Shown piece by piece: positions 25,901 to 37,900 of a DNA stretch of 64,000 bases. The stretch covers positions 124,001 to 188,000 of the forward strand of contig VZTI01001766.1 of assembly GCA_013397865.1 (NCBI GenBank), written 5' to 3'. The position numbers and the translations under genes are program-made. Numbering within the stretch: position 1 is the stretch's first letter; every line of letters starts with the position of its first letter. The notes under the pieces were generated by a model. That model saw only the letters and a program-made list of their open reading frames with translations, was not told the origin of the DNA and ran no database searches. Source of the DNA: Struthidea cinerea (lineage: Eukaryota > Chordata > Aves > Passeriformes > Corcoracidae).

Positions 25901-28900
25901 TTTTTGGTTATTTATTGATTCATTGGGAGGATGAGGCAAGGCCAGTCTTCCTGGGAGCAGCTGGAAGAATAATTTCTGACCCTTTTCTGGTCCCAGCTTG
26001 TGCCTGTTCTGCTCTGGGACAATTACCAGCCTGCATGGCCTGACTTCTGTACTCAGCCTGGAGCTCTGCTCTTGTAGGGGTTCTCTGGACCAGCGCTGCT
26101 GGGTCCCTGCCGTAACAGCAGGACGCGATGGGATGGATGTGACCTCTCACAGGAGCAGACAATCTCCTGACACTGCTGCAGGATCAGCAGCTGTGGGCAC
26201 ATCACACCCTGGGAGTGTCTCAAGGATGCTGTGCCCGGTTGTATTTTTCTTTCTCTGTTTCAGGGCTCTCTGTGCCTCTCAGCAGATGCATGCTAAACAA
26301 GTGCAGGGGAGTGCTGCTTTTTACAGGAATATATATTTAGCTGTTTCCCCGCCTCGCTGCAGTCCAGTCACTGCAACAGCATGAGTTGTTCCCAGCTCAC
26401 AGCCCTGGGAAGCATCGCCGTGGATGACACCTCCATCCTGCACTGGCAACGATTCCAGCCACGTTCTGCAGCATCAAGAGGTTTTGGTGCTTCTAATTCC
26501 AACAGCAGCACATGCTGGGCAGCTGCAGAGCCTGGGCAGGCTGTGGGAGCTGCCCTCGGCACGGCAGGATGCTGACAAGCCATAACAAAGCTGTTTGTTC
26601 ATTTGAAGCTTCTTAATTTTATAATGCTGCTTCTGGGATCCCTCTGCTTTGGTTGCATGAAGAATTGTGAAGCTCAGGGCAAGAGGGAAGAAGTGCTGCA
26701 GCGCCAGCTTGTCCTTTCTTATACTTGCCTACAATGTTGTGGTTGGCTCCTTGGGAAATTCTCAGTGTTTGCCTGCTGCTTTTGGCTTCTGTATCCCTCA
26801 GAAACCCCACTGTGGCTTCCTGGTTCTGCATGACACTTGGCAAAGGTCAGAGAAGTTGGAGGGGTGCTCTGGAATTGCCCAGGGAAAGTTCACCAGCTGT
26901 TCATAGACGAAAGAAATTACCTGACCAAAAATAAAAACAAAAATCCCCTTCTGTCCTTTCCTCTCCCCTCATCTTCTGTCTGCCAGCACCTTGACCCATG
27001 CCCCAGGGACAGTGACTTGAGCAGCCAGCTCCTGTACCTCTGGGGAGTCCCTGACAGTGAAATGACTCCCAGACTCTGGGATGTTCCTACACCACCGCAG
27101 TGTTGGCCCAAAGAGCTTTGGGCAAGGAATTTAAACCACAAAACCTCTCTTTGGATGATCACGAGTGGTCATGGCCCAGCTTGCAGCACCACAGCAGCAG
27201 ATGGAGAGCTGTAAACCAGCCTTGTCTGGGGCAGATGCATTGCAAGCACATGGCCGAGTTTTGAGTCACCACTGAGCAGCAGGGTAGCATCGCTCTTGAG
27301 TAAAAGCAAAGGAAAAAGGCTTTATTCAGTCTTTTACTGGGATGAAGACTGATAGAAGAAAGTGAGATAATCTCTTACTGGGCTTTTGCAGAACTGGAAG
27401 TACATCCCTGTCCCTGCCCAGTTCCTACCTAGTTTTCTGTTGCTCGATTTGGGAACGCAGAGCCTCATCCTGCAGAGCTGCGTGTGAGCTGCGGTGCATT
27501 GCTCCGCTCCTCTCCCCGTGCTGGGATAAGTGGGAGCTACATCTGCTCCTCGTGGAGAACACTTCAGTGTACTGACTGTCAGCACAGAAAAGTGGGGCAG
27601 AATGAGATGGGGTGAGTTGTGCTGGGTGGCTGTCTTACCTGGAACCAGATGAGACATCAGTCAGAGAGAGGCTCACATCTTGAGGAGCCATCCATGTACT
27701 CATCTAAAGAACAACATTAGCTGAAGTGGCTTTTTGTATTGATTAAGATGGCCAGAGAGAAAATTGCCTGATAGATCCTCTGGATTTTTTTTTTTTTTAA
27801 ATAATTTAAAATTTGGTACATTTGGTAGAGGAGCTACCAAGCCCATCTCCTCAGTCTGGTGTGTGAAGGTCAGTGTGGCCCCCTCCTCTCCTATGCATGG
27901 GGCGTAGTGGCAGCCAGGGGTGCAAACTTCTCACCTCTTCCTCTGTCACCTCCTTTTGCCAGTAATTTATAGATAATAAAAAATTTATAGATGTAAAAAC
28001 TTCTATTACATAATGTCCAGAGGGGTAAAACTGGCTCCTACTTATTAATAAGTGTTTTCACATTTTACATTCACAGCTTTCGGAAGTGCCTGATGTTTTG
28101 GGTGTAAAGTTTGGGGTGCTGCATTGTGGCCACTTGGAGTGGCTGCTCATCAATTCGTTCCCAAGTGGTGGAGCCTCCTGTGGTGGCTCAAACTGGGCAC
28201 TCAGCCTCCAGAATTCTTTGAGTCACCCAGGTGCTGAGATCTGCCCAGTCCTTCAATCCTGACTAGCCATGGGGTTTTCTCTCCTTGTTAATTTTCTCTT
28301 TGCTGTTAGCTTGTAAACCTGTTAATTCACATTGATTCCCTTAATTTCCAAAGGAAATTGCTACAAGGTTAAGGTAGTACCAGCAGAGGCTGTTTCCTAC
28401 GTGTTTTTAATCGGTGTTTAACCATTCTGAAAAATAGCGTTGGGGTGAGCTGGACTGTGCATGTAAAACAATCAAACAAAACGGGAACCAGTTAGCATTT
28501 TAATTGAGAATGTTGTGATTTTGCATACTCAGAATCAGTTTTAACTTCTCCAAATCCATAATGCAAAGGTTTTATGCCTTGAAAGTCAAATCCCCTGTCT
28601 TTTTGCTGTCCTCTGGCAGCTTGCTGTTGGGCGCTGGTCTTGGTGGGTGATGGCACATCAATCCTCAGGCACTACAAGCTGAGGCGATGCACAGAGAGCC
28701 CCCCAGCTGTCTCAGGCCTCCAAAAAGCTATTTAAAAACAAGCCCTCACAGCAAGAACTTACTAGATAGGAAATGAGTGTGAAGCTTGACAGGCTTTTAG
28801 TCTACGCTGAGTGGCTCTCCTTGCAGCCTGAGCAAAGAATTTGGACTCGGACTTAGGATTTCATTAAGGCAGTTGTTTGACAGAAACCTGGCGTAGCTGC

Positions 28901-31900
28901 ATCCACCAAGCTGCCTGTGGAGAGCAGATTGGCTTTTGCTGGAAAAACCTCTGACAAACTCCAGAAGCTACAGATTTGGCTTCTGGAAATGGTGTTTCTG
29001 GATGACATTCATTTCTTTTGTCTTTCTTGGACTTGATGGTGCCTCACAAGGATGCAATTAGGCAGTGGTGGTGTATGGTGTTGGATGTTTGATTTTGGGC
29101 CACGTTCACCTCTGGCTGGGGTTTCTTGTCTGTCACATCTCTCCCAAAAAAGCCACAGTGGTTGTGCAGCATCTGTGGGGTGTGCTCTGGAGTGCATCAG
29201 CCAGCCCAGCTGAGAGTCTTGGGAAAAAACAAACTGGAGACTCTGAATTTGGCTGGCCAGCACCTCCTCCACGCAGCACACTGAAGCCATGCAGCCACAG
29301 TTTGATATTAAACTGCTCGAGCAGCTTTTCCTGTGGTGCTTTTTGCTGTGAGCAAAAAACTGCTCCAGTGGCTTCTTCTGGAACCTTCCTCGCTGGCCCC
29401 TGGGCAGAGCCCTTGTTTTCATGTGGGTGGGCAGGAAAGCAAACAAGTGCCTCCAGTGGTGTTGGCAGTGCTTTGTCAGCCTCTGGACCTGCTGCCTCCT
29501 CAGTGAAGCCCACTCCTTTCCCATTTGGGGGCTGAATTTTCCCTAAATCTGTTGGAAATGTGGATTTCCTTAGTGTTTTGTTTTGCTGGTGGGGTTTTTT
29601 GATTTTCCTCTAGGTTTGTGATGAGTACAAGGACTTTTCTGTTCTAATTGCCAAAAAATGACATGTTCCCTGTAACCAGCAGCCTGACAGACTTTAGGTG
29701 GGCTGTTAAAGCTTTTGGAGTTGATCCCGAAAGCTGTGCATCTCCGCAGTTTAGGAATGATGCACTTACATTTTTCTAACAAACACAAATTATATATTTG
29801 CTTATTTGCCATATTATCCCATCACAGAAATGCAGTAAAATACCAGGGGGCTGTTCCTGCAGTCCTTTCTGGTCACAGAACTCCTTTTGGGGTCAAAGGT
29901 GGATTTGGATGGAGGGTCCTGTGTTGGGTATGTGATGCCTGCCCTGGGTTGTGTACACACATATTCACGCCTGGAAAAGTACATTTCAGCTAAAACACAG
30001 CAACAGATATTTCTAAAGCCCCTGAAGACTTACTTAAATTAAGATCAGGCCAGTAGTCCACCAAAAATGGTGGCTGTTTTCATACAGTCCCTGTTTGGTT
30101 TGAGGGTCTTCTGGATGGTCCCTGCCCTCCAATTCCTCTCAGATCCTATAGATCCCAGGACAAATTCCTGCTCCTGTATGAATTCGCCAAAGCTGTGCTA
30201 GTGAAACTGGGGTTTAGCACCAGCAGCTTTTTATGGCAGGATTGCATCTAGTCCATGAGAGTGAATGTGGTCAAATCCCTGCTCAGCTTCTCTGTCGCAG
30301 TGAAGGGAGATGGTGAACTCCTCGCTGCCCTAGTTGGGTTTTCGTTTTGGTTTCTTCTACTGGAGTTGTTCTGCTTTCTATAAATAGCCCCTGGAGCAGA
30401 AGCTGCAGCTACTGGCCCTGTGCTGAGTTGTCTGAACTGTTGGCTGCCCTTGGTGTATCCCTGGGTCTTGGGAAATTATTGCTGAAAGAGCTTGGGTTTG
30501 TGACGATAAGGAAAGGGGAAGAATGTGTGAACTGTCAGGAAGCTGCTGGGAAGGTGGCACGGCTGGATTCCCGTGTGCTCTGGGAGTTGCCACAGGAACC
30601 ACTTGTGTTCAGGGCCAGATGCTGAGAGAGGCCACCAAGAGCATTTTGCAGCTTCTCAGGGTGCCCCTTTGGGCGTGGTGCCTGCTGGCTGCCCCAGGAG
30701 TGCCCTCTTGCAGGAGAGCTCTGGAGCCACTGAAGCACTGCCATGGGCAGTCAGTCCCTGCAGGGAGGTGTTCCCCCAGGGGCGAGCCCCGCAGTGTGTC
30801 TGCTGTACGATCTGCATCCTACAGCAGGAGTGTTTTCCCACTGCTGCACATGAATCTTAATTTATTCTGTATTTAAGCCCCCATGCTGGAAGGCTGACTC
30901 TCAGACTCGGAGCAGCTGCAGCTCCTGCTGAATCCACTGACGTCAGCTGGAGCTGAGGGTGGTGTGAATTTTCCTCCTCCCAGTTCGATCTGTAATCGTC
31001 TGGTTGAAAAGGTCCAAGTTTGGCTTCAGTGATAACAAGCTGTCCGCAGCAGCTGGCCAGGAAAAATTGCAAGAAGGATGGTAAATTCAAGTATTTGTGC
31101 TTATTTTATGATTAAATTCCGGTAGCTCTGCTGGTTAGCAACAGCATTGTAGAGCAGGCATTCGGGTGCCACCTTTTGGGTCATCAGGCCTCTATGTTTG
31201 TGGATATCAGATCCAGAAAAGGCATACCTGCTGGACCCAGAAGAGCCCCTTTGGATGCTGGATGGGGTTTGAGCAACCCCATGGCAGGGGAGTTGGAATT
31301 CGATGACCTTTAAGGTCCCTTCCAAGCCTTTCTATGATTGTACAAAATGCACCTGAACCTCCTGAGGATGGGTCACACCCAGACCAGAAGTGGCAGCAGA
31401 AGGGAGTGGGGTGTTCAGAGTTCACAGTCACGCTTGCAGGTGTGTGTGTAACAGCTAAAGATCAGTCCTGCAAACAGGGGCAGAAGGGGAAAGGCAGACT
31501 TGGAGCATTGCTTCTGTCACAGCTGAAGCTCACAGTCGGGTTTTGGGGCAGGGAAGCAGCGGTGCTCCCTGAGCCTTGGGGGGAAGGCTGGTGCCCCAGC
31601 CAAGGAGATGACACAATGGGTGGAACAAAATCTATGCAATTATTCCCCACTTTATTGCCAGGAAACCAATCACAGCCACAGTTTTCACTGGATAGTGTCT
31701 TGCAGATTTATTGAATGTGTTTTCTATACCTGAGGATGAATTTTCATAAGCCGTGTTGGTATGTTTATATTCTTTGAGCATTTCTTGGATGTGTCTGCTG
31801 AAAAGATACCATTTAGTTTGCATAATCAGCAAAAAAGAAAAGGTGATTAAGCATATGAACAGTTTTCATTGGCAGAGAAGTTGATGTGTTGGAGTGTGAT

Positions 31901-34900
31901 GGTTTTACAAAACACACCCAGTGCTGGGGGATCTTTTACTGTCTTCAGTGTAGGCTGCTCCAAAATGTCTGCTGTGAAGCTGGGATAACACATGCCTTTA
32001 TTTCTGTGTGTGATCTGCCTGCTTGGGCTATTTAGGGTTCTAGGGCAATTAAGAAATAAGTTCAGTTAAAAATGGTTTGAAGCAATTTCCAGCATATTCT
32101 AGATCTAAGTTACTTCAGTGGTTAAAGCACTCATGGTAAAATAAAATGGCAAAAAAAAAAATTATAATCTTTGGGGTATTTTTTTCCTTTTTAGAAATTG
32201 AGGTCTTGGTGTATAAATCATTGGTATCGTTTCAATGTTAAAAGTAAAGGACTTTTTAATCAGGTTTTCTGCCATGCATCATAGATTGCTTTCTTAAACT
32301 TGGCAGCATGGGCTGTGAGTTTGGAAGAGCTTGGCCAGATGGGTTTTCAGCACCTTCTGCTTCTGTATTGATATCTTCAGGGCAATAATCTCTCTTTTGT
32401 ATGTAGTTAGTTGGGTTTTTTCATTTACTGACCCTGTTCACTGAAGAATGTGGTCTGAGGAAATTAGGTTTAAAATGGTTCATATACTGAGGGAATTTTT
32501 TACAGAGGCTGATTGGGTGGGTGGGGACAGGCTGTTCTGCTAAATCTGTGCATTTTTTAAAAATAAGTTTCCAATAAAATTGGATGTACAAGGAAATGAT
32601 TTATTGTTGTCAAACAGTAAGCAGAGCAAACCCTTGACTCCAGACTGTACAGTGCAATTTTTGGAAGACTTTTAAATCACACTTGTGTTTTGATGGAAGA
32701 ATTAATGGTTCTGGCTTCTTTCTTAATGTATCTTGGACCATGTTTCCTTTTCTCTGTATTTTTTTTTTCCAGACTGCTGCGGGAACAGTGGATCAGAGCC
32801 AAATATGAACGAAAAGAGTTCATCCACAGTGAGAAGCAGGAGCCTTACTCTGCAGGTAGCGAAAGACGCTTTTGGCAGATAAGTTTTTTGATGTCCAGCA
32901 CCTTCCATTTTCTTCCTCTCTGTTTATGTGTTCTTTATGTTGATTATTGCCCGTACATCATTAAGTAGGAGAAGCAGGTGTGCTCTTTTGCAGAAGATCC
33001 CTCCTGGCATTCCCTGTATTTGATTTGGAATATTGGGAGTTTTGGTACCTGATGGAAACAAACCAGTTCCCAAGAGCCTTTCTGTTGACTTCCACGGGCT
33101 GTTCAGCAGGAGCGAGTCAGACCAGGCGCCAGTGGGTTTGTTGCTGGGGAGCAGATGTGGAGCTGGATTGGAGTGGAGATGAAGGATGTTTGTGTCATCC
33201 AGGTGTGGAGCTGGATTGGAGTGGAGATGAAGGATGTTTGTGTCATCCAGGTGACTTTTGCTTTGGAAAGGTGAAGCAGCACTGTTAGCCTGGCTTGGGT
33301 AGCGGTGGGTGTGTGCACCACGTGCCCCACTCTTGCCAAGTATCTGTCACTCTCTTTCCACAACGCTTCAGGTGTCAGCAGCGGGACCTGGCCTCCCTGT
33401 AGCACAGTCAGCGCTTCGCAGTTGCAGACGTGCAGCTGATGTGACAGAGCTCGTTTCAGAGCTCGTTTCAGCACTGCCAGCAGGGTGACAGTGGCCTCGC
33501 AAGGGGCTGGGATAGCGGAGCAGTGGCTTGGATGCTTTTCTTGCAGAAGGGCAGGGTTGAAGAGGAGACACAGAGCTCAACTGTGTTTGTTGTGTGGCTG
33601 CACCAGCACAGAAGTGCATGAAATTAGCTGGGTATTTCTTTGCTATATGTAAGTGGCATTTAATTTATTCTGCATATTAAGTAGTTGACACCAGCTATGT
33701 GCTTGGATGACTCTGGGATAATTTTATTAGCAAAGACCATGTTACAGATTAAAGGTTAAAATATTATTTTCATGATGCTTTTCAAGGCTAATAATATGCA
33801 GGTAGCTCCAGCAGTTTGCTGTTATGAAAACCACAGTTAAATTCTGATCTCATATATTCTCAGTTTATGTTTAGAGCGTTTCAGCTCTGCTGTATTGTGT
33901 CCATGAGGCACACAGTGTGTGGGGAGTATCCATATTCATAGAGAGTACACTAGGCGCATTTTTATTTTAGATTTTTTAAAAAAACTGTCTGCTGGAGTCG
34001 GAGGGATGTGTTCTATTAACAATAGATAGTTTTATTTCTTAGATAATTTTGGAACGTATCTGCCAATGTGTGTATAATACTCACCCAAGAATAATGTTTC
34101 CAATCTCTGCCGTGCAACTTCTGGATATAAAAGCTGGGATTCAACCAAGTACTTGAGGAAAATGCATAATTTCAAGCACAGGATGAGTCCTTTCGACTCC
34201 AAGAAGAGTGTGTACCTGGTTAGAGTGAAGTAGGTGCTTCAGTGCTATGTGGGAAGAAGGGCAGCATGTTCTGAGCTCTCTGAAAGATTATAAGAAGAAT
34301 TCAAAGGGGAGTTTATTTTAGCAGTGTATATTGTAGGTGTTCTTCAGTAATGTGGCTGCATAATATTTAACTGCATGCTGAAGTGAGAGGGTTTTCTCAC
34401 CTCCCTTTGAAGTTCAAAAGCCATTAAATACAGAATAGAAGAGAAGAGGGTGAGCCATTTCCAGTGAGCAGTGCTCTGGGGAGGAGGAGGGGAGGCGAAG
34501 CAGGCTGGTGGGTATCATTTAAGTGGTGTAGGAGTGATTTTAGGTTGTGTATTGTCTTTGAGAATGGCACCATCCCTAAAATCCAGCGAAGGAGCCACGC
34601 AAATGACCCGTGCAACTGGGATAACATTTGTTGGTTCTTCTGGACAGCAAATTCAAGGGGAGCTTTGGCCAGTTGGCTTCTCCTTAGGGGGACCAGGTTG
34701 ATGTTACAACAAAACAACGCTGGGGATGCACACACCAAACTCCCAGCGCCAGCTCTTCCCTTCTGCTTCACCATTGCAGCCCCCAGTTGCAGCTGCCTCA
34801 CCTGTCCTTCACCCTGTGCCAAAAAGTGCCCCTTCTTCCAAAATGTCCTGCAAATCAGTTGGTGATGCTGTTTTCAGCTCTAGGGCTGTTAGGCTGGGAG

Positions 34901-37900
34901 ATGGTTGTTTCCTGGGGTTGTGTCCTGAGAGGGGAGCCCAGGGAAAACCCTGTGTCCTGTAGGAAAGTGGCACACTGAACGTCCCACAATCATTTAGGTT
35001 GTGAAAGTCCCCTGAGCCCAAGCACTACCCCAGCGCTGCCAAGGCCACCACTCGGCCAAGTCCCCAGCAGAAATGTTCCTGTGTGTGCTGGGACAGTTCT
35101 TGTGTCCCTCTGGTGAAGTGGGGGTGCTTTGTCACTGTGCTGTTCCTGGTGCTCCTGTGCCTGTCCCTGCCGGGCTCAGCGCGGTTGGGCTGACAGAGGC
35201 TCTGGGCTGTTGCTTTCCACTGCTGACCTGAACTGTCTGTGAACACACTGAGGTGGCACCGGCACCAGGGCGCCTTCCTGCCCACCCCACATCCAGCTGT
35301 GTCTCACTGGAGTGTACCTTTATCTCTGTTTCTTCCTAGTGCTGTCTCAGACCATTTTTCCTCACCCTCCTGAATTCCCTGGAGCGGTGTCAGGTTGCCA
35401 GTTTCTAAGCACGAAATGTTTTGTTGCTAATAGAAATGTCAGTATCCATTTTCTCATGTTTGCTGGAAGATTTAATTCCATTTTCCAGTCCCAGGGGCTA
35501 TTTTGCATTCTGATATTTGTTCAATAATTGCATAAAAAAATAAGAAAATGCTATATTGGAATAGTTTTGAGCAACATCCTTTTCCAGGCAGCCTGATGAA
35601 ACCCTGGTCAGAAATTCAGTGTCTTTCAGAATATCCTTTGGGGAGAGACTGTCTGGAGCCTGTAGGGGCCAGGCGGAAGCTATCACAGCTGAACTGCCAG
35701 ACTCAGGAGAAATGAGCCTCAGGACAGGAGTGTTGGATGTGCAGGTCAGAGCTGAGAGAGTCGTGCAGGGAAGCCTGGCAGGAGGATGCAGCAAACTTGA
35801 GCTGCTGGGGAGAAGTGTAGATAAGAGGCAGTGTGGGATGCAAAGGCAGCAGCTGCCCCAGAGGGTCTTGCATATCCCCCCAACTGCTGGGAAACATCTG
35901 CCTCATGAGACACAGAGTGATGCCAGGTAGCAGGGTCAGAACTGGGAAACAAAGACACTTCCCACAGAATTGGGAAACAAAGTGCAGAAATCCCCAGTGT
36001 GGGCAGTGCTGAGCATTGAAACCAGCTCTTGAGCCTGGGAAGAGCCATGGCTGTGGATCCATGGGTCTTGGTTCAGTCCCTAAATGAGATGTCCCCTCTT
36101 GGGGATGTGCTGTTGTCCGTGCAGCCACAGCCACTTACCCTTGGTGGGAGATTGCAGTGGAAGTTCCTGTGAGGGAGTTTTTAGAGTTCCTTGCTTCCCC
36201 CAGGAAGCCTTGGAGCACAAGCCCATGTGCTATTCCCAGCTTTCAGCTCCTCTGCCCCCAGTTAGTGTTTCAGAGTCGGATGGTTCTGTTGTTAATGAGT
36301 GTACCAGCACCATTGATTTCAGCGTGAGGAGCCAGTTTGAGTTCAGACAGTGCAGCGAGATCAGGAAAACAGTGATTAAATCTTTCGGTGATCCACTATC
36401 GATTCTCAGATACACCCGCTTAGACATTTGAGCTCTTCATTCAGCTGTAGTATGAGCTAAATAATTTGTTTGCCCTAGCCAGACTTTATGAAACAAAACA
36501 TTATTTACGCTCCAGCAATCCCAATTAACACCATGGCCACATCCCTTTCTCTAGCAGTACAACAGCACAGGATGATACCAGTTTTGAGACTCTTACTTTA
36601 ACGTGTTTCAGGTTGGCTTTATCCCTCCTGGTAAATGAACTGGCAAAATTACTGTCAGTCTCCAGCTAATTGTCCCTTCTAAGGGAGTTTAATGGGGCAT
36701 GGGTGTTGAATTCTCCTAGAAGCGGGATGGTTGTAATTGCCATCACAGTCTGGATCTGTATCTCAAGGCGATTGCAAGGTTCGATAAACTTGAAAAATAT
36801 TTTGATCGGTTTTGAAAAGCTTGGCCGTTTTCCACTGCTGTTGATAGACGGCAGTCATGGCAATGCTTCCCAAAGGAAAGCTGGAAGTTAGTTCAGTTGG
36901 GTGCTCTTGATTTCTCTTAATCAAAGGGATTTATTTTAACCAAGGGAGATGTGGAGGGAGCAAAAGGGAATAGTATTTGCAGGGCTGGAACACTGTGATG
37001 GTGTAAACTGGTCAAGGTGCAGCTGCTCTGATGCATCTCAGGCTACAGACGAGAGAATGGCTGAGAGAGAGCAAAAGGGAATTGTTTGTTCTTTGAACTT
37101 TGACTTCACTGCTTTCATTCATTGTTCATGGGAAGCAGGAACTCCTCAGCTGATAAAAATTGTCATAGGTCCCATGAAAATGTCGGAGGAGTCCAGATTT
37201 GCACCAGGTGAAGGTTTAAACCCTATGCTTCGGGGTGGAATTTGGAGGACTGGGATTATTTGACTGGTAGTTCCACAGATGGGTGGGGTGACCTGTTGGG
37301 TTGCAGAGTAAGATAATGTGGTGTTACTGCAACCTGAGGTGGCCTGTGAGCTTCCACCAGAGCTGCTGAGAAAGCTGGAAGATACAGGCAAAATTTTGGG
37401 CCTATTAGCAAAGTCAGTGATGATCGGGGCTTTAAGCTCTGTTGGATTGTATTCCTGTATTTATGGCACTGTGGACTGGATCATATTGTCACTATTCAGG
37501 TGAGCTGTGGTTTTTTCAGGTAGCATTTCTCTGAAGGCCCCTATCTGCTTGTACTATCTTCTGCCAGCACCCTAAGGGCTCCTTGGCTTATGTGTTGTTT
37601 CCTATTTGTCTGCAAATATGATGGCAAAATAAATTATGAGACATAAAAGAACACCCTAAAATAGTAAAATCTGTTAATATGCACTTTCCATTCCATGAGG
37701 CTCTTGCATAATTTGGGCAGCAGTCTGAATTAATTTTCCCCTGCACTCACACAGTTGGAAGGAGCTCTGACTGCAAAGCACTGGAGAAAACGCAGGGAAC
37801 ACAAAAACGTCCTTTCTCGGTGTGAGGAAGAGACCCTTATTAGCTCAGTCTGACCTGCAGTGATGTAATGCAGTTTATTTTGGGCCTCATCAGACAAAAC

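Noticed and set aside
36949..37503. Two adjacent + frames (104 and 61 codons) considered as a retroelement remnant
   Set aside because: No reverse transcriptase, protease, gag or envelope motif was recognised, and no LTR-like flanks. A short repeated AGCAAAAGGGAAT word is not enough.
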